A DNA stretch of 64,000 nucleotides from Williamsia sp. DF01-3. Lineage in GTDB: Bacteria; Actinomycetota; Actinomycetes; Mycobacteriales; Mycobacteriaceae. The notes under the pieces were generated by a model, which was given only the letters and a program-made list of their open reading frames with translations, ran no database searches and was not told the DNA's origin. Positions within the stretch are counted from its first letter, which is position 1, and every line of letters begins with the position of its first letter. The stretch is from positions 2,931,733-2,995,732 of the forward strand of contig NZ_JALKFS010000005.1 in the NCBI RefSeq assembly GCF_023051145.1. The letters are read 5' to 3'. This document shows positions 29,235-41,952 of the stretch, one piece after another. Position numbers and translations under genes: made by a program.

Positions 29235-30172
29235 ACCGGGAGGGCGAGTTCGAGCCACCAGCGCCGGCGGGGGAGAGCTCCGCGAGCGCCTCGCCGAGTC
29301 GGCGGTACGCCGTTCTGCACCGCACCCGTTACGACTACGACGACGTGGTCACCAGTTCTTACGGACGAGGACACCTGCAACCCCGTGACATGCCCGGGCA
29401 GCGGGTGCTCTCGAGCGAGGTCGAGATCGACCCCGAACCCGCCGACCGGTCCACTGGTGTCGACACATACGGCAACCACGACTGCTATTTCCATGTCCGC
29501 ACCCCACATCGGCGGCTCGAGGTCACCGGCCGATCGATTGTCGAGGTGGATCCGATCGACGACGATGTGCTGCAATCGTCTGCCGCGCAGGCCCCCTGGG
29601 AATCAGCCCGCCCGACCGGGATGGCCGGCGCCAGGGCGGCCGAGTTCCGCCTCGACCTCGACCCTCCGGAGATCACGCCCGCGGTGAGGGATTACGCGTC
29701 GGCCATCTTCATCCCGGGCAGACCACTCCTCGAAGCCGTGACCACCCTCACCACGCGCATTTTTCAGGACTTCACCTACCGTTCGGGGTCCACGGCCATC
29801 TCCACCCGTGTCGGCACTGTCATGGAGCGCCGCGAAGGCGTATGCCAGGACTTTGCGCGGGTCGCGATCGCATGCCTGCGGTCCCAGGGTCTGGCTGCCC
29901 GGTATGTGTCGGGTTACCTCGCCACCGACCCGCCACCAGGAAAAGAACGGATCTTCGGTGCCGATGCCTCACACGCATGGGCCGCGGTCTGGCTGCCCGG
30001 GGACTCGTGGATCGCATTCGACCCCACCAACGACAAATTGGTCGACGAACGTCACGTCACGGTGGCCTGGGGCAGGGACTACGACGACGTGCCGCCCCTG
30101 CGCGGGGTCATCTACACCGAATCACGCAAGAGCAGGATCGAGGTCTCCGTCGATGTGTCGCCACAAATCTGA
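29231..30172 (+). CDS. Transglutaminase-like cysteine protease-fold protein
   Basis: A 313-residue protein with the N-terminal beta domain usual for bacterial transglutaminase-like proteins (YAVLHRTRYDYDDVVTSSYG) and the core catalytic triad: Cys in EGVCQDFARV, His in DASHAWAAVWL and Asp in AFDPTND. No signal peptide is seen, so it is probably cytosolic. The GTG start overlaps the alpha-E stop, which strongly suggests a joint pathway with the ATP-grasp/alpha-E protein: one partner ligates, the other cleaves or transfers. Whether it acts as protease or transferase is undetermined. Confidence 0.88.
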   Translation: MNREGEFEPPAPAGESSASASPSRRYAVLHRTRYDYDDVVTSSYGRGHLQPRDMPGQRVLSSEVEIDPEPADRSTGVDTYGNHDCYFHVRTPHRRLEVTGRSIVEVDPIDDDVLQSSAAQAPWESARPTGMAGARAAEFRLDLDPPEITPAVRDYASAIFIPGRPLLEAVTTLTTRIFQDFTYRSGSTAISTRVGTVMERREGVCQDFARVAIACLRSQGLAARYVSGYLATDPPPGKERIFGADASHAWAAVWLPGDSWIAFDPTNDKLVDERHVTVAWGRDYDDVPPLRGVIYTESRKSRIEVSVDVSPQI

Positions 30173-30225
30173 CGTGTCTCGTCGGGTGGGCCCGGGTAAG
30201 ACCACCATTGGGTAAGTTGGAGGCG

Positions 30226-31377
30226 ATGACTGTTCTTGCCGATAGCCAGATCACCGGCGCGGTGCAGGCAGCCGAGCGTATTCTCGCAGCTCGGGCCGGC
30301 TCCGCGGTGTCCTTAGCCGATCCTGAGGACCTCGGTGGCAGCGGTCGTACCGAGGTGGTGCGGGTCCGGGTTGCCCAGAATCCGTTCTCCGGCGACCGCA
30401 CCCTGGTGATCAAGGTCCTCGGCGACGGTGACGACGCCGAGTCCAGCGAAGCATTCATTCGCGAGGTTGCATCGTACAAATACGCGACCGCGCTGCCCCT
30501 GGAGTCGCGTCCGGGTCCTCAACTGATCGCATTCGACCTCTCCGCTCGTGTTCTGGTGTTGAGCGACCTCGGAGATGGACGATCCATGACCGAGCTGCTG
30601 GGCAGTGACGACCGCGCCGCCACCAGCAACGCGGTGAGCGCGTGGGGTCAGGCGCTCGGCCGCATGCACGCTGCCACCGTGGGCGGCGAAGGCGACTTTG
30701 CCGCGCTGCTCCGCCAAGGTGCAGCGGGGATCGCCGTCGATGCCCTCCGGGCGCAGTTCGAGGCGGCGGTCAGCGCCGCGCCGCGGGTGATCGCAGACAC
30801 ATTCGGGCTGACCGTGGACCCTGAAGTGCTCGATGCCCTGGGCAAAGCCCGAGCGTTGTTCGGCGAAGGAGAACACCGCGCATTCAGCCCCTCTGACGTC
30901 GGTCCGGAGAACATCCTCATCAACGATGAAGGCGTCCAGTTCATGGACTACGAATGGGGCGGTTTCCGCGACGCCTCGCTCGACATCGCCTATGCGTTGG
31001 TGACGTTCCGACCGTGGCTCGCCGCCGACAATGCCGCGCGCATAGTCGAACTCGAGACGGCAATGCTGGACGCGTGGCGCTCGGAAGTGCAGGGCATCTG
31101 GCCCAGCCTGGCGTCCGACCGTGAGCTGGCCCGCAAGGCCGTGCTCGCCCGGCTGGCGTGGGTATGGCTCTCCACCGTCTGGATGTTGCCTGCCGACGAC
31201 ACCGACGTCGGTGCTTCCGACGAGCCGCACGGGCTCGCGATCAGCACATCGGACCCGCGGGTGATCGTCGACCGCTGGGCCGGCCTCGCCGACGCCGCTC
31301 GCCGGGCGGATGCACCGAATCTTGCCCAGTTCGCCGACACGGTCGGCCAGGCGCTGGACTCGTCCTGGCTGCACTGA
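30226..31377 (+). CDS. APH-like phosphotransferase family protein
   Basis: A 383-residue protein with a kinase-like fold: an N-lobe strand [10 protein letters not shown] supplying the lysine, [13 protein letters not shown] for the C-helix, a degenerate catalytic loop [14 protein letters not shown] (Ser where most APH kinases have His, with Asp and Asn kept) and a metal-binding [13 protein letters not shown]. The C-terminal half is helical and tryptophan rich. Homologues are annotated as hypothetical phosphotransferases, and the substrate is unknown. GGAGG precedes ATG 30226, and TAAGTT at 30213-30218 is placed as a -10 would be for a very short leader. Confidence 0.75.
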   Translation: MTVLADSQITGAVQAAERILAARAGSAVSLADPEDLGGSGRTEVVRVRVAQNPFSGDRTLVIKVLGDGDDAESSEAFIREVASYKYATALPLESRPGPQLIAFDLSARVLVLSDLGDGRSMTELLGSDDRAATSNAVSAWGQALGRMHAATVGGEGDFAALLRQGAAGIAVDALRAQFEAAVSAAPRVIADTFGLTVDPEVLDALGKARALFGEGEHRAFSPSDVGPENILINDEGVQFMDYEWGGFRDASLDIAYALVTFRPWLAADNAARIVELETAMLDAWRSEVQGIWPSLASDRELARKAVLARLAWVWLSTVWMLPADDTDVGASDEPHGLAISTSDPRVIVDRWAGLADAARRADAPNLAQFADTVGQALDSSWLH

Positions 31378-31414
31378 CGGGGCCGCACGAGATGACCGAC
31401 ATCCGGCCTTGGCC

Positions 31415-32815
31415 ATGACCGACGAACAGGGTGGGCTCTTCGCCGCACCCGAGGCGCCGCCCGACACGATCACCAAGGGTCTGCCCGGCGCCTCCGCGGG
31501 ATCACCCCTGGCCGTGCGGATGCGACCACAGACACTGGAAGAGATTGTCGGACAGGAACATCTGCTGGAGAGCGGATCTCCGTTGCGCCGGCTGATCGAT
31601 GGTTCGGGGGCCGCATCGGTACTGCTGTTCGGCCCACCCGGTACCGGCAAGACGACAATGGCCTCGCTCATCTCCACTGCAGCGGGCGGACGGTTCGAAG
31701 CACTGTCGGCCCTGTCGTCGGGGGTCAAGGAAGTCCGCGCGGTGATCGATGCGGCGCGCCGCCGCCTGATCGCGGGCACTCAAACCGTGCTCTTCATCGA
31801 CGAGGTCCATCGCTTCTCCAAGACGCAGCAGGACGCCTTGCTCGATGCGGTGGAGAACCGAATCGTGCTGCTCGTTGCGGCCACCACCGAGAACCCGTCG
31901 TTCTCCGTGGTGGCACCGTTGCTGTCGCGGTCCCTGGTGCTGCAACTGCGGTCCCTGGAAGGGCCGGACATCCGGAAGCTGCTACAGCGGGCGGCATCGG
32001 ACCCTCGCGGCTACGACGGGGCGGTCACGATCGACGACGATGCCCTCGACCACCTGGAGAAGATCTCGGCGGGCGACGCGCGTCGCGGCCTCACGGCACT
32101 GGAGGCGGCAGCCGATGCGGCACTTGCCGATTCGATGGCCGACGGCGGTACCTCCCGCGCACCGACAAAGGTCACCCTCGCGCATGTCGAGTCAGCAGTC
32201 GATCGCGCTGCCGTTCGATACGACCGTGATGGCGACCAGCACTACGACGTGATCAGCGCATTCATCAAATCGATCCGCGGATCGGATGTGGATGCCGCAC
32301 TGCACTACCTGGCCCGCATGATCACGGCAGGCGAGGACCCACGGTTCATCGCACGCAGGTTGGTCGTGCACGCCAGTGAGGACATCGGGATGGCCGACCC
32401 CACGGCGCTGCAGACGGCGACCGCTGCGGCGCAGGCGGTTCAACTCATCGGGATGCCCGAGGCGCGGCTCGCTTTGGCGCAGGCGACGATTCACCTGGCG
32501 ACGGCCCCCAAATCCCCAGGTGTGGTGGCGGCCATCGGCGCAGCGATCGCCGATGTCGAGGGCGGCCGGGCAGGCGCGGTGCCCGCGCACCTGCGTGACG
32601 GGCACTATGCCGGCGCGGCGAAACTCGGCAATGCCGTGGGTTACCGCTACCCCCACGACGCACCCGGCGGCGTCGTCGGGCAGCAATACCCGCCGGACGA
32701 ACTGGTCGGCGTCGACTACTACGAACCCACCGATCACGGCTACGAACGCGAGATCGGCCCACGTCTCGGACGGCTCCGCAACATCATTCGCGGCCGCGGC
32801 CGCTCCAACACCTGA
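31415..32815 (+). CDS. rarA: Replication-associated recombination protein RarA (MgsA)
   Basis: A 466-residue AAA+ ATPase of the RarA/WRNIP1 family, acting at stalled replication forks. Walker A is [14 protein letters not shown], Walker [16 protein letters not shown], sensor 1 [12 protein letters not shown], and the C-terminal tetramerisation region includes [34 protein letters not shown] and [14 protein letters not shown] 31415 gives a short N-terminal extension of about 30 residues before [19 protein letters not shown]. It lies upstream of alaS, as in mycobacteria. Confidence 0.94.
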   Translation: MTDEQGGLFAAPEAPPDTITKGLPGASAGSPLAVRMRPQTLEEIVGQEHLLESGSPLRRLIDGSGAASVLLFGPPGTGKTTMASLISTAAGGRFEALSALSSGVKEVRAVIDAARRRLIAGTQTVLFIDEVHRFSKTQQDALLDAVENRIVLLVAATTENPSFSVVAPLLSRSLVLQLRSLEGPDIRKLLQRAASDPRGYDGAVTIDDDALDHLEKISAGDARRGLTALEAAADAALADSMADGGTSRAPTKVTLAHVESAVDRAAVRYDRDGDQHYDVISAFIKSIRGSDVDAALHYLARMITAGEDPRFIARRLVVHASEDIGMADPTALQTATAAAQAVQLIGMPEARLALAQATIHLATAPKSPGVVAAIGAAIADVEGGRAGAVPAHLRDGHYAGAAKLGNAVGYRYPHDAPGGVVGQQYPPDELVGVDYYEPTDHGYEREIGPRLGRLRNIIRGRGRSNT

Positions 32816-32901
32816 TTCCGGGGCCGACACCGGTAGTGTGAACACGGCCGTTTACCGGCGACACGCCGAGCGGCACGCCCCGATGAGTAAGGACTGAACC
32901 A

Positions 32902-35568
32902 GTGCAGACGCATGAGATCAGGAAGCGCTTCCTGGATCACTTCATCAAGGCCGGGCACACCGAGGTACCCAGTGCGTCACTGATCCTCGACGACCCCAAC
33001 CTGCTCTTCGTCAACGCCGGCATGGTGCCGTTCAAGCCTTACTTCCTCGGCGAGCAGAACCCGCCGTACACCCGGGCCACCAGCATTCAGAAGTGCGTCC
33101 GGACACTCGACATCGAAGAGGTGGGCATCACCACCCGCCACAACACCTTCTTCCAGATGGCGGGCAACTTCTCGTTCGGCGACTACTTCAAGCGCGAGGC
33201 CATCACATTCGCGTGGACGTTGCTCACCAACCCGGTGGCCGACGGTGGATTCGGGATCGACCCGGTCCGGCTGTGGCCGACGGTGTACCTCGACGACGAC
33301 GAGGCCGAGGCCATCTGGCGCGACGAGATCGGCGTACCCGCCGAACGCATCCAGCGCCGCGGGATGAAAGACAACTACTGGTCGATGGGTGTCCCGGGGC
33401 CCTGCGGACCCTGTTCGGAGATCTTCTACGACCGCGGGCCCGCCTACGGAGTCGAAGGTGGACCCGAAGCCGACGAGGACCGCTACATCGAGATCTGGAA
33501 CCTGGTGTTCATGCAGAACCAGCGTGGACCTGGTGGGGGCAAGGACGGCTACGAGATCCTCGGGCCACTGCCGAAGCAGAACATCGACACCGGCATGGGC
33601 ATCGAGCGTGTCGCGTGCCTGCTGCAAGGGGTGGAGAACGTCTACGAGACCGACCTGCTCGCCCCCGTCATCGGGATCGCACAGCAGTTGACCGGCCGCA
33701 CCTACGGCGCAGGCAACCACGAGGACGATGTCAGATTCCGGGTGATCGCCGACCACGCGCGCACCGCGGTGATGCTCATCGCCGACGGCATCACACCCGG
33801 TAACGACGGCCGCGGGTACGTCCTGCGCCGCCTCCTCCGTCGCATCGTGCGATCGGCCCGTCTCCTGGGTGCCGGCGGCGCCACGGTCGGAAAGTTCACC
33901 GAGGCAGTCATCGACACGATGTCGACGTCGTATCCCGAACTGGCCGAACAGCGTTCGCGCATCGTGTCCCTGGCCGTCGGGGAAGAGGACGCGTTCCTCA
34001 AGACCCTGACCGCCGGCTCGAAGTTGTTCGACGACGCCGCGGCGACGACAAAGGCGTCGGGTGCCACCCGGATCAGTGGACGAGATGCATTCGCGCTGCA
34101 CGACACCTACGGCTTCCCGATCGACCTCACCTTGGAGATGGCCGCCGAGGCCGGACTGTCGGTGGACGAACAGGGCTTCACCGAACTGATGGCGGAACAG
34201 CGTCAGCGCGCCAAAGCCGATGCCACCGCACGTAAGTCCGGCCACGCCGACCTCAGCGTCTATCGGGAGTTCCTCGACCGCGGACCCACCGTCTTCACCG
34301 GTTTCGATGAATTGGTCTCTGAGGCAACGGTATTGGGACTCGTGGCCGACGGAGGCAAGGTTCGCAGTGCTTCGGCGGGCCAAGCGGTCGAGGTCATTCT
34401 CGACCGCAGCCCCCTCTATGCCGAATCCGGTGGCCAGATCGCCGACATCGGTAGCATCACGACGTCATCAGGACTCCGGATCAAGGTCAAGGACGTCCAA
34501 AAACTCGGGAAGACGGTGTGGCTGCACCGGGCGGTGGTCGAGGAAGGTGAGGTCGCGGAAGGCGATGTGGTGCTCGCCCAGGTGGATACCGCCTGGCGTC
34601 ACGGCGCCACCCAGGGACATTCCGGAACCCACCTCGTGCACGCAGCGCTCCGGCAGGTCCTGGGGCCCACGGCGACCCAGGCCGGTTCCCTGAACCGACC
34701 GGGTTATCTCCGTTTCGACTTCAGTGCGCAGGGCCCGGTCACCGAGGCCCAGCGCGGCGAGATCGAGGAGATCACCAACGCTGCGGTCGAGGCCAATTAC
34801 CCGGTGAACACCTTCGAGACCAACCTGCCCGAGGCCAAGGCGATGGGTGCCATGGCACTCTTCGGCGAGAACTACGGCGACGTGGTGCGAGTGGTGGAGA
34901 TCGGCGGGCCGTTCTCGATGGAACTGTGCGGCGGCACCCACGTCGGTGCGTCAGCTCAGGTCGGTCCGGTCACGTTGCTGGGGGAGTCCTCGGTGGGGTC
35001 GGGTGTGCGGCGGATCGAGGCCTACGTCGGTCTTGATTCCTACCGCTACCTCGCCAAGGAGCGGGCGTTGCTGGCCGGTCTGGCCTCGAGCCTCAAGGTG
35101 CCGTCGGATCAGGTCCCAGCCAGGGTCGAGACCTTGGTCGGCAAACTGCGCGACGCGGAGAAGCAGATCGAGAAGATGCGCGCCGACGCCGCGAAGGCCT
35201 CGGTGGGATCACTCATCGACGACGCGGTCCGGGTCGGTGACGTGCTGGTGGTCTCCGGCAAACTCGACGGGATGAACGCCGGTGACCTGCGGACTCTCGC
35301 CGGCGACCTGCGTGGCCGTGTCGGCTCGGACACTGCGGTCGTCGCCCTCTTCTCGGCGTCGGATGACAAGGTCCCCTTCGCGATCGCCACCACCGCTGCA
35401 GCCCGTGACGCGGGTATCAAGGCCGGCGACCTGGTGAAGGATCTGGCGCCTTTGGTCTCAGGTCGCGGCGGCGGAAAGCCGGATCTCGCCCAGGGGTCGG
35501 GTACCGACGCCGCCGGCATCGATGCCGCGTTGTCTCGGCTGCGCGACCTGGTCGGCGCGAATCGATGA
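32902..35568 (+). CDS. alaS: Alanyl-tRNA synthetase
   Basis: An 888-residue class II enzyme. N-terminal aminoacylation domain: [17 protein letters not shown] and [19 protein letters not shown]. Editing domain with the zinc ligands in [14 protein letters not shown] and [10 protein letters not shown] coiled-coil ([17 protein letters not shown]) and the C-Ala domain follow, ending [14 protein letters not shown]. All catalytic and proofreading motifs are present. The GTG start follows AAGGACTGAACCA. The stop overlaps the ruvX start (ATGA), linking the two as in mycobacteria. Confidence 0.97.
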   Translation: MQTHEIRKRFLDHFIKAGHTEVPSASLILDDPNLLFVNAGMVPFKPYFLGEQNPPYTRATSIQKCVRTLDIEEVGITTRHNTFFQMAGNFSFGDYFKREAITFAWTLLTNPVADGGFGIDPVRLWPTVYLDDDEAEAIWRDEIGVPAERIQRRGMKDNYWSMGVPGPCGPCSEIFYDRGPAYGVEGGPEADEDRYIEIWNLVFMQNQRGPGGGKDGYEILGPLPKQNIDTGMGIERVACLLQGVENVYETDLLAPVIGIAQQLTGRTYGAGNHEDDVRFRVIADHARTAVMLIADGITPGNDGRGYVLRRLLRRIVRSARLLGAGGATVGKFTEAVIDTMSTSYPELAEQRSRIVSLAVGEEDAFLKTLTAGSKLFDDAAATTKASGATRISGRDAFALHDTYGFPIDLTLEMAAEAGLSVDEQGFTELMAEQRQRAKADATARKSGHADLSVYREFLDRGPTVFTGFDELVSEATVLGLVADGGKVRSASAGQAVEVILDRSPLYAESGGQIADIGSITTSSGLRIKVKDVQKLGKTVWLHRAVVEEGEVAEGDVVLAQVDTAWRHGATQGHSGTHLVHAALRQVLGPTATQAGSLNRPGYLRFDFSAQGPVTEAQRGEIEEITNAAVEANYPVNTFETNLPEAKAMGAMALFGENYGDVVRVVEIGGPFSMELCGGTHVGASAQVGPVTLLGESSVGSGVRRIEAYVGLDSYRYLAKERALLAGLASSLKVPSDQVPARVETLVGKLRDAEKQIEKMRADAAKASVGSLIDDAVRVGDVLVVSGKLDGMNAGDLRTLAGDLRGRVGSDTAVVALFSASDDKVPFAIATTAAARDAGIKAGDLVKDLAPLVSGRGGGKPDLAQGSGTDAAGIDAALSRLRDLVGANR

Positions 35569-36041
35569 CGCTCACGCCGCGGGGGCGGCGCGTGGCCATC
35601 GACGTCGGGAGCGTCCGGATCGGGGTCGCGTCCTGCGATCCCGATGGCATCCTCGCGACTCCGGTGGAGACCGTGGCGCGAACTGCCGGCGGCGACGGGG
35701 ACCTTCGTCGGCTGGAAGAGATCATCGCGGAGTACGAGGCGGTTGCGGTCATCGTCGGGCTACCGAAAACCCTGCGTGACGAGCACGGCCACGCTGCGAA
35801 ACTGGCGACCGAGTTCGGAAACACGCTGGCAGACCGAATCTCACCCATCCCTGTGCTCTACAGCGACGAACGCCTCTCGACGGTTACCGCACAGCAGGCC
35901 CTTCGCACGTCCGGTGTGCGGGCAAAGGCGCAGAAATCGGTTGTCGACCAGGCGGCCGCCACAGCGATCTTGCAGGGATGGTTGGATTTACAGGCAAACC
36001 GTCAAGACATGCAGGCGGGCCGTCAGGAAGGACGCGGGTGA
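35565..36041 (+). CDS. ruvX: YqgF/RuvX family putative Holliday junction resolvase
   Basis: A 158-residue RNase H-fold protein: [19 protein letters not shown] (first catalytic Asp), [29 protein letters not shown] and [18 protein letters not shown]. YqgF/RuvX family members have been linked to pre-16S rRNA processing and, in mycobacteria, to Holliday junction resolution. It overlaps alaS upstream and mltG downstream (GTGA). Confidence 0.93.
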   Translation: MTLTPRGRRVAIDVGSVRIGVASCDPDGILATPVETVARTAGGDGDLRRLEEIIAEYEAVAVIVGLPKTLRDEHGHAAKLATEFGNTLADRISPIPVLYSDERLSTVTAQQALRTSGVRAKAQKSVVDQAAATAILQGWLDLQANRQDMQAGRQEGRG

Positions 36042-37804
36042 GCGACGATCGATCCGATGAACGGGCCACCGGCCGCGGTCACGGCGACCGCCGGGAACAG
36101 CAGCAACCGCCCGGTCACCGTCGCAGCCGTTCGGCACAGGACTACGACCCGGAACGGCTGAAGTACTTCACCCGCGGCGGAGACGGTGGCGGCAATCGTT
36201 CTGGGCGTCACGGGCCGCGCGCCATCCGTCCAGGGGAAGCCGACGCTCCGCCGACCGGTCAACAGCGGCCCAGCCGCGGACCTTCGCCCGATCCGTCGTG
36301 GGCTCCACCCGGGTCGACCCGTCCACCGGTCCCGCCGCCGCCCGCCGGATCCGCGCCGGGCAGTGGCCCGCGGATGGACGCGCCATTCGACGCGCCGCCA
36401 CCGAACCCGGTTCCGCCCGATCCACATGGCTCTCGCCACCCCCGTGCATACGATCCCCTGGCAACACACGATGCGACCGGTCCGTATGTGGACCCCGGTC
36501 GTGAAGATTACGACAGGCGTCAACGCGCCGATCGCGACCGCGTGGCCGCTGCGGGTGTGGATCCGGCATCCGCCCCGTCGCGACGACGCCCGGATCCCAG
36601 ATCCGCACTGCCCACGCGGGACCGCTCGCCCAAACGCAGTGCCGCAGCCGAACGGCGCCGCAAACGCAAAAGGGTTGTCATCGCTGCTGCGGTGGCGTTC
36701 ATGGTGCTTCTCGTCGGCGGGATCGGCTATGCCGGACTCCGGCTGGCCGGACAGTTCGGCGGACCCGACAACTCGGACTTCTCGAACACCGCGGGCACGT
36801 CGGATGTGGTGGTGCAGATCCCGCCGGACTCATCGCTCACCGCGTTCGGCGAGATCTTGAAGGAGAACAAGGTGGTGGCCAGTGTGGGCGCCTTCACCAC
36901 CGCTGCCGACGGGAAGCCGATCTCGGCGGGTTTTTACAAGCTGCGCACCGAGATCCCCGCCAGCACAGCGGTTTCCATGCTCACCGACGACAACCGGGTG
37001 GGCCGGGTGGTCATTCCCGAGGGCCTGCAGCTCGACACCAAAGAAGGCATCGACGGCAAGACGACGCCGGGGGTTTTCGCTCGCGTCGCCGAAGCCACCT
37101 CGGTCACCCTGAATGGACAGGAGAGAGGGTTGACCGTCGAGGAATTGGCCCAGGCGGCAGCCACCGCGACACCTCAGGAACTGGGTGTCCCGGCATGGGC
37201 GACCGACGCGGTCACCGCGCTGGCCGGCGACCACCGCAGGATCGAGGGGCTCATCGCGCCGACACTGTGGGAAGCGATCGACCCGAATCTGAGCCCGGTG
37301 CAGATGCTGAACTACCTGATCTCGCGCAGCGCCTCCCTTTTCGCGCAGTGGGGCCTGCCGGAATCGGGCACCACGTCGAGCAACATGACCCCCTATCAGA
37401 CGCTGGTCACCGCCTCGATCGTCGAACGCGAGGTCAACCGGGCCGACGACTACCCCAAGGTCGCCCGGGTCGTGGTGAATCGGCTCGACGACAATCAGGC
37501 ACTGCAGATGGACTCCACGGTGAACTACACCTCGGCGATCCAGAACATCGACGTCGCCGGCGACGACTTCACCCCGGACACCAAGTGGAACACCTACCAG
37601 CAGAAGGGGCTGCCGCCCACACCGATCGGTGCGGTCGGTCAGCCGGCACTCGAGGCGTCGCTGAACCCGCCGGTGGGCGATTGGCTCTATTTCGTGTCCA
37701 TCGATCAGCAGGGCACAACCCTGTTCACCGACGATTTCGAGCAGCACAAGCGCAATCGGCAGCAGGCCTGCGACAACGGCGTGCTGCAGACGAACTGTGG
37801 TTAG
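36038..37804 (+). CDS. mltG: Endolytic transglycosylase MltG
   Basis: MltG cuts nascent peptidoglycan glycan strands, setting their length. The 588-residue protein has a long proline- and arginine-rich cytosolic N-terminus (about 210 residues), one transmembrane helix (VVIAAAVAFMVLLVGGIGYAG), a LysM-like region (VVVQIPPDSSLTAFGEILK) and the YceG catalytic domain, with the catalytic glutamate in TASIVEREVNRADDYPKVA and the conserved NRLDDNQALQMDSTVNY and GLPPTPIGAVG. The N-terminal tail is much longer than in Escherichia coli and could be a phosphorylation or partner-binding region. The GTG start overlaps ruvX. Confidence 0.94.
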   Translation: MSDDRSDERATGRGHGDRREQQQPPGHRRSRSAQDYDPERLKYFTRGGDGGGNRSGRHGPRAIRPGEADAPPTGQQRPSRGPSPDPSWAPPGSTRPPVPPPPAGSAPGSGPRMDAPFDAPPPNPVPPDPHGSRHPRAYDPLATHDATGPYVDPGREDYDRRQRADRDRVAAAGVDPASAPSRRRPDPRSALPTRDRSPKRSAAAERRRKRKRVVIAAAVAFMVLLVGGIGYAGLRLAGQFGGPDNSDFSNTAGTSDVVVQIPPDSSLTAFGEILKENKVVASVGAFTTAADGKPISAGFYKLRTEIPASTAVSMLTDDNRVGRVVIPEGLQLDTKEGIDGKTTPGVFARVAEATSVTLNGQERGLTVEELAQAAATATPQELGVPAWATDAVTALAGDHRRIEGLIAPTLWEAIDPNLSPVQMLNYLISRSASLFAQWGLPESGTTSSNMTPYQTLVTASIVEREVNRADDYPKVARVVVNRLDDNQALQMDSTVNYTSAIQNIDVAGDDFTPDTKWNTYQQKGLPPTPIGAVGQPALEASLNPPVGDWLYFVSIDQQGTTLFTDDFEQHKRNRQQACDNGVLQTNCG

Positions 37805-38612
37805 TCGGGCCGCCGCGATCCTCGGGTCGCCGGTGAGCCATTCACGTTCGCCCGACCTCCATCTGGCGGCGTACCGGGCCCTGGGCCTCAGCGACTGGAC
37901 GTACGAACGTATCGAGTGCACGGCCGAACAGCTACCCGCTCTGGTGAGCGGGCTCGACGATCGGTACATCGGTCTGTCGGTGACCATGCCCGGCAAACGG
38001 GCCGCCCTGGACGTGGCGCAGACCCGGACCGAGCGGGCAGCAAAGGTCGGTTCGGCCAACACCCTGGTCAGGACCGATGGTGGCTGGCGGGCCGATTGCA
38101 CCGACATCGACGGGGCGGCGGCAGCGTTGACCGAACTCGGTGTCGGCGACCTCGGCGGTGCGTCTGCCGTGGTCCTCGGCGCCGGTGGCACCGCTGCGCC
38201 CGTTCTCGCAGCACTAGCGGGAGTCCACGTGGGACACGTGACGGTGGTTGCACGCAGCGCCGCGCGGGCCGAGGAAGCCATTGCCGTCGCGGATGCGTTC
38301 GGCCTGCGGACCGAGGTGATCGCTTTTGAACCCGGGCCGGAACTGGCAAGGCGTTCGCGCGAGTGCGCGGTGCTGGTCAACACCGTCCCTGCGGCAGCCG
38401 CCGAACCCCTCGTCGATGTCGCTGCCGCCGCGCCCCGCCTTTTCGACGTGATCTACAGTCCGTGGCCCACCCCACTGGCAATCGCGGTCGCCGAACGGGG
38501 TGGCGCAGTTGTCGGTGGCCTGGTGATGCTGCTGAACCAGGCGTACGGCCAAGTCGAACAATTTACGGGCCGACCGGCACCCCGAGAGGCGATGGCCGCG
38601 GTACTGGCCTGA
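37797..38612 (+). CDS. aroE: Shikimate dehydrogenase
   Basis: AroE reduces 3-dehydroshikimate to shikimate with NADPH. The 271-residue protein shows the shikimate site ILGSPVSHSRSPDLH, VTMPGKRAAL with the catalytic Lys, and DCTDIDG with the catalytic Asp. The Rossmann loop is VLGAGGTAAPVLAAL, and LNQAYGQVEQFTG lies at the C-terminus. Its start overlaps mltG by 8 bp. The other shikimate genes here (aroC, aroK, aroB) lie 0.5 kb downstream. Confidence 0.95.
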   Translation: MVSRAAAILGSPVSHSRSPDLHLAAYRALGLSDWTYERIECTAEQLPALVSGLDDRYIGLSVTMPGKRAALDVAQTRTERAAKVGSANTLVRTDGGWRADCTDIDGAAAALTELGVGDLGGASAVVLGAGGTAAPVLAALAGVHVGHVTVVARSAARAEEAIAVADAFGLRTEVIAFEPGPELARRSRECAVLVNTVPAAAAEPLVDVAAAAPRLFDVIYSPWPTPLAIAVAERGGAVVGGLVMLLNQAYGQVEQFTGRPAPREAMAAVLA

Positions 38613-38614
38613 TC

Positions 38615-38640
38615 TGTCCACAGATGCGCAGCCGTCCACA
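38615..38640. other. Pair of DnaA-box-like octamers
   Basis: TGTCCACA (38615-38622) and CGTCCACA (38633-38640) are direct repeats 18 bp apart in the short gap after aroE. Both contain the TCCACA core of the actinobacterial DnaA box; the full 9-mers deviate from TTGTCCACA at one or two positions. Confidence 0.4.
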
Positions 38641-38669
38641 GGCCGCGCTCATCGGAGCTCTCGCGGCCG

Positions 38670-39083
38670 GTGACACCGTCCATTGTTGGCGTTGTGCAGA
38701 TGCTGATGCCCGTGCTCGCGATCTGGTTCGTGGCCTTGTCCGTGTCCGATGTCCGAACGCGCCGGCTGCCGAACGCACTGACCGTGCCCGCTGCAGTTGG
38801 CTCCTTCGTGGCGGTCGCGATTCACCCCGCCGCCACACCGGGTCTGGTCGTCGCCGTCGGCATCTACCTCGTGGCCTTCTCGCTGCATGCCTGCGGGGGC
38901 GGGGACGTGAAGCTCGCCATCACCGTGGGCGCACTGGCCGGCTCCGTCGCAGCCGTACTGGCCGTGATCGTCCTGGCCCACATCTTCACCGTGGTGCCCG
39001 CGGTGGTCGCCGGAGATCGACGGCCACAGCCCCATGGCCCGGCGCTGTGCGCGGCCACGGCACTCGTCTGTGGGATCTGGTGA
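38670..39083 (+). CDS. Short A24-family prepilin peptidase-like membrane protein
   Basis: A 137-residue protein with about four transmembrane helices and the two aspartate motifs of A24 peptidases: LSVSDVRTRRLPN and GGGDVKLA. It lacks the N-terminal zinc/methylase domain of full PilD, so it is the short peptidase-only type, as in the equivalent mycobacterial gene. Its natural substrate is not evident; no pilin gene lies in the window. The GTG 38670 start is tentative, with GGAG about 11 bases upstream. Confidence 0.82.
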   Translation: MTPSIVGVVQMLMPVLAIWFVALSVSDVRTRRLPNALTVPAAVGSFVAVAIHPAATPGLVVAVGIYLVAFSLHACGGGDVKLAITVGALAGSVAAVLAVIVLAHIFTVVPAVVAGDRRPQPHGPALCAATALVCGIW

Positions 39084-39119
39084 GGGCCTGGCGGGCGACG
39101 CGTGGAACAATTGACCACT

Positions 39120-40306
39120 GTGTTGCGCTGGAGTACTGCCGGAGAATCCCACGGGCCCGCATTGGTTGCCGTTCTGGAAGGAATGGTTGCCGGTGTCGAG
39201 GTGACGTCGTCCGAGATCGCCGACCAACTGGCTCGTCGCCGTCTCGGTTACGGACGTGGTGCGCGGATGAAGTTCGAGGCCGACAAGGTCACCATGATCG
39301 GCGGTGTGCGCCACGGCGTGACCATGGGTGGACCCGTCGCCATCGAGGTCGCCAACTCCGAGTGGCCCAAGTGGGAGTCGGTCATGTCTGCCGACCCGGT
39401 GCCCGCCGAAGAACTCGAGGGGATCGCCCGCAACGAGCCGCTCACCCGCCCACGTCCGGGCCATGCCGACTACGCGGGCATGCTCAAGTACGGATTCACC
39501 GACGCGCGGCCGGTGCTGGAACGGGCCAGTGCACGTGAGACAGCGGCCCGGGTCGCGATCGGCACGGTTGCCCGCAACTTCCTGCGTCAGGTGCTCGGCA
39601 TCGAGGTGCTCTCGCATGTCATCTCCATCGGCGCCTCCGATCCGTACATCGGGGCAGCCCCCACCCACGCCGATCTCGCGCAGATCGACGCCAGCCCCGT
39701 GCGGGCGTACTCCACCGCTGCCGAGGCCGCGATGATCGCAGAGATCGAGGCAGCCAAGCGAGACGGCGACACCCTGGGCGGCGTCGTCGAGGTGGTCGCC
39801 ACCGGAGTCCCGATCGGCCTTGGCTCACACGTCAGCGGAGACCGCAGACTCGATTCCCGTCTGGCCGGCGCACTCATGGGCATCCAGGCCATCAAGGGTG
39901 TCGAGGTGGGCGACGGGTTCGAAACCGCCCGTCGCCGGGGGAGCGCGGCTCACGACGAGATGGTGCCCGGACCCCATGGTGCCGTCCGGTCGACCAACCG
40001 GGCCGGCGGCCTCGAGGGCGGCATGAGCAACGGCGAGTTCATCCGGGTACGGGCGGCGATGAAGCCGATCTCGACGGTGCCTCGGGCGCTGTCCACCATG
40101 GACATGACCACCGGCGAGCAGGCCACCGCGATCCACCAGCGGTCGGATGTGTGTGCGGTTCCCGCAGCAGGAGTGGTTGCCGAGTCGATGGTCGCACTGG
40201 TCCTCGCTCAGGCGGCGCTGGAGAAGTTCGGTGGCGACTCGGCTCACGAGACCGCTGACAACCTGGCGGGCTACCTCAAACGCGTCGCCGCGCATCTACC
40301 GCAGCC

Positions 40307-40310
<4 letters not shown>
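39120..40310 (+). CDS. aroC: Chorismate synthase
   Basis: AroC converts EPSP to chorismate using reduced FMN. The 396-residue protein has [60 protein letters not shown] and [16 protein letters not shown], all conserved flavin/substrate loops. GTG 39120 aligns with the family start; GTG 39102 would add six residues. First of the tightly overlapping aroC-aroK-aroB unit. Confidence 0.96.
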
Positions 40311-41940
<1,630 letters not shown>

Positions 41941-41952
41941 GCGACCGATCGA

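Noticed and set aside
38670-39083. Type IV pilus locus
   Set aside because: Only a lone short prepilin peptidase is present; no pilin, secretion ATPase or platform gene lies in the window.
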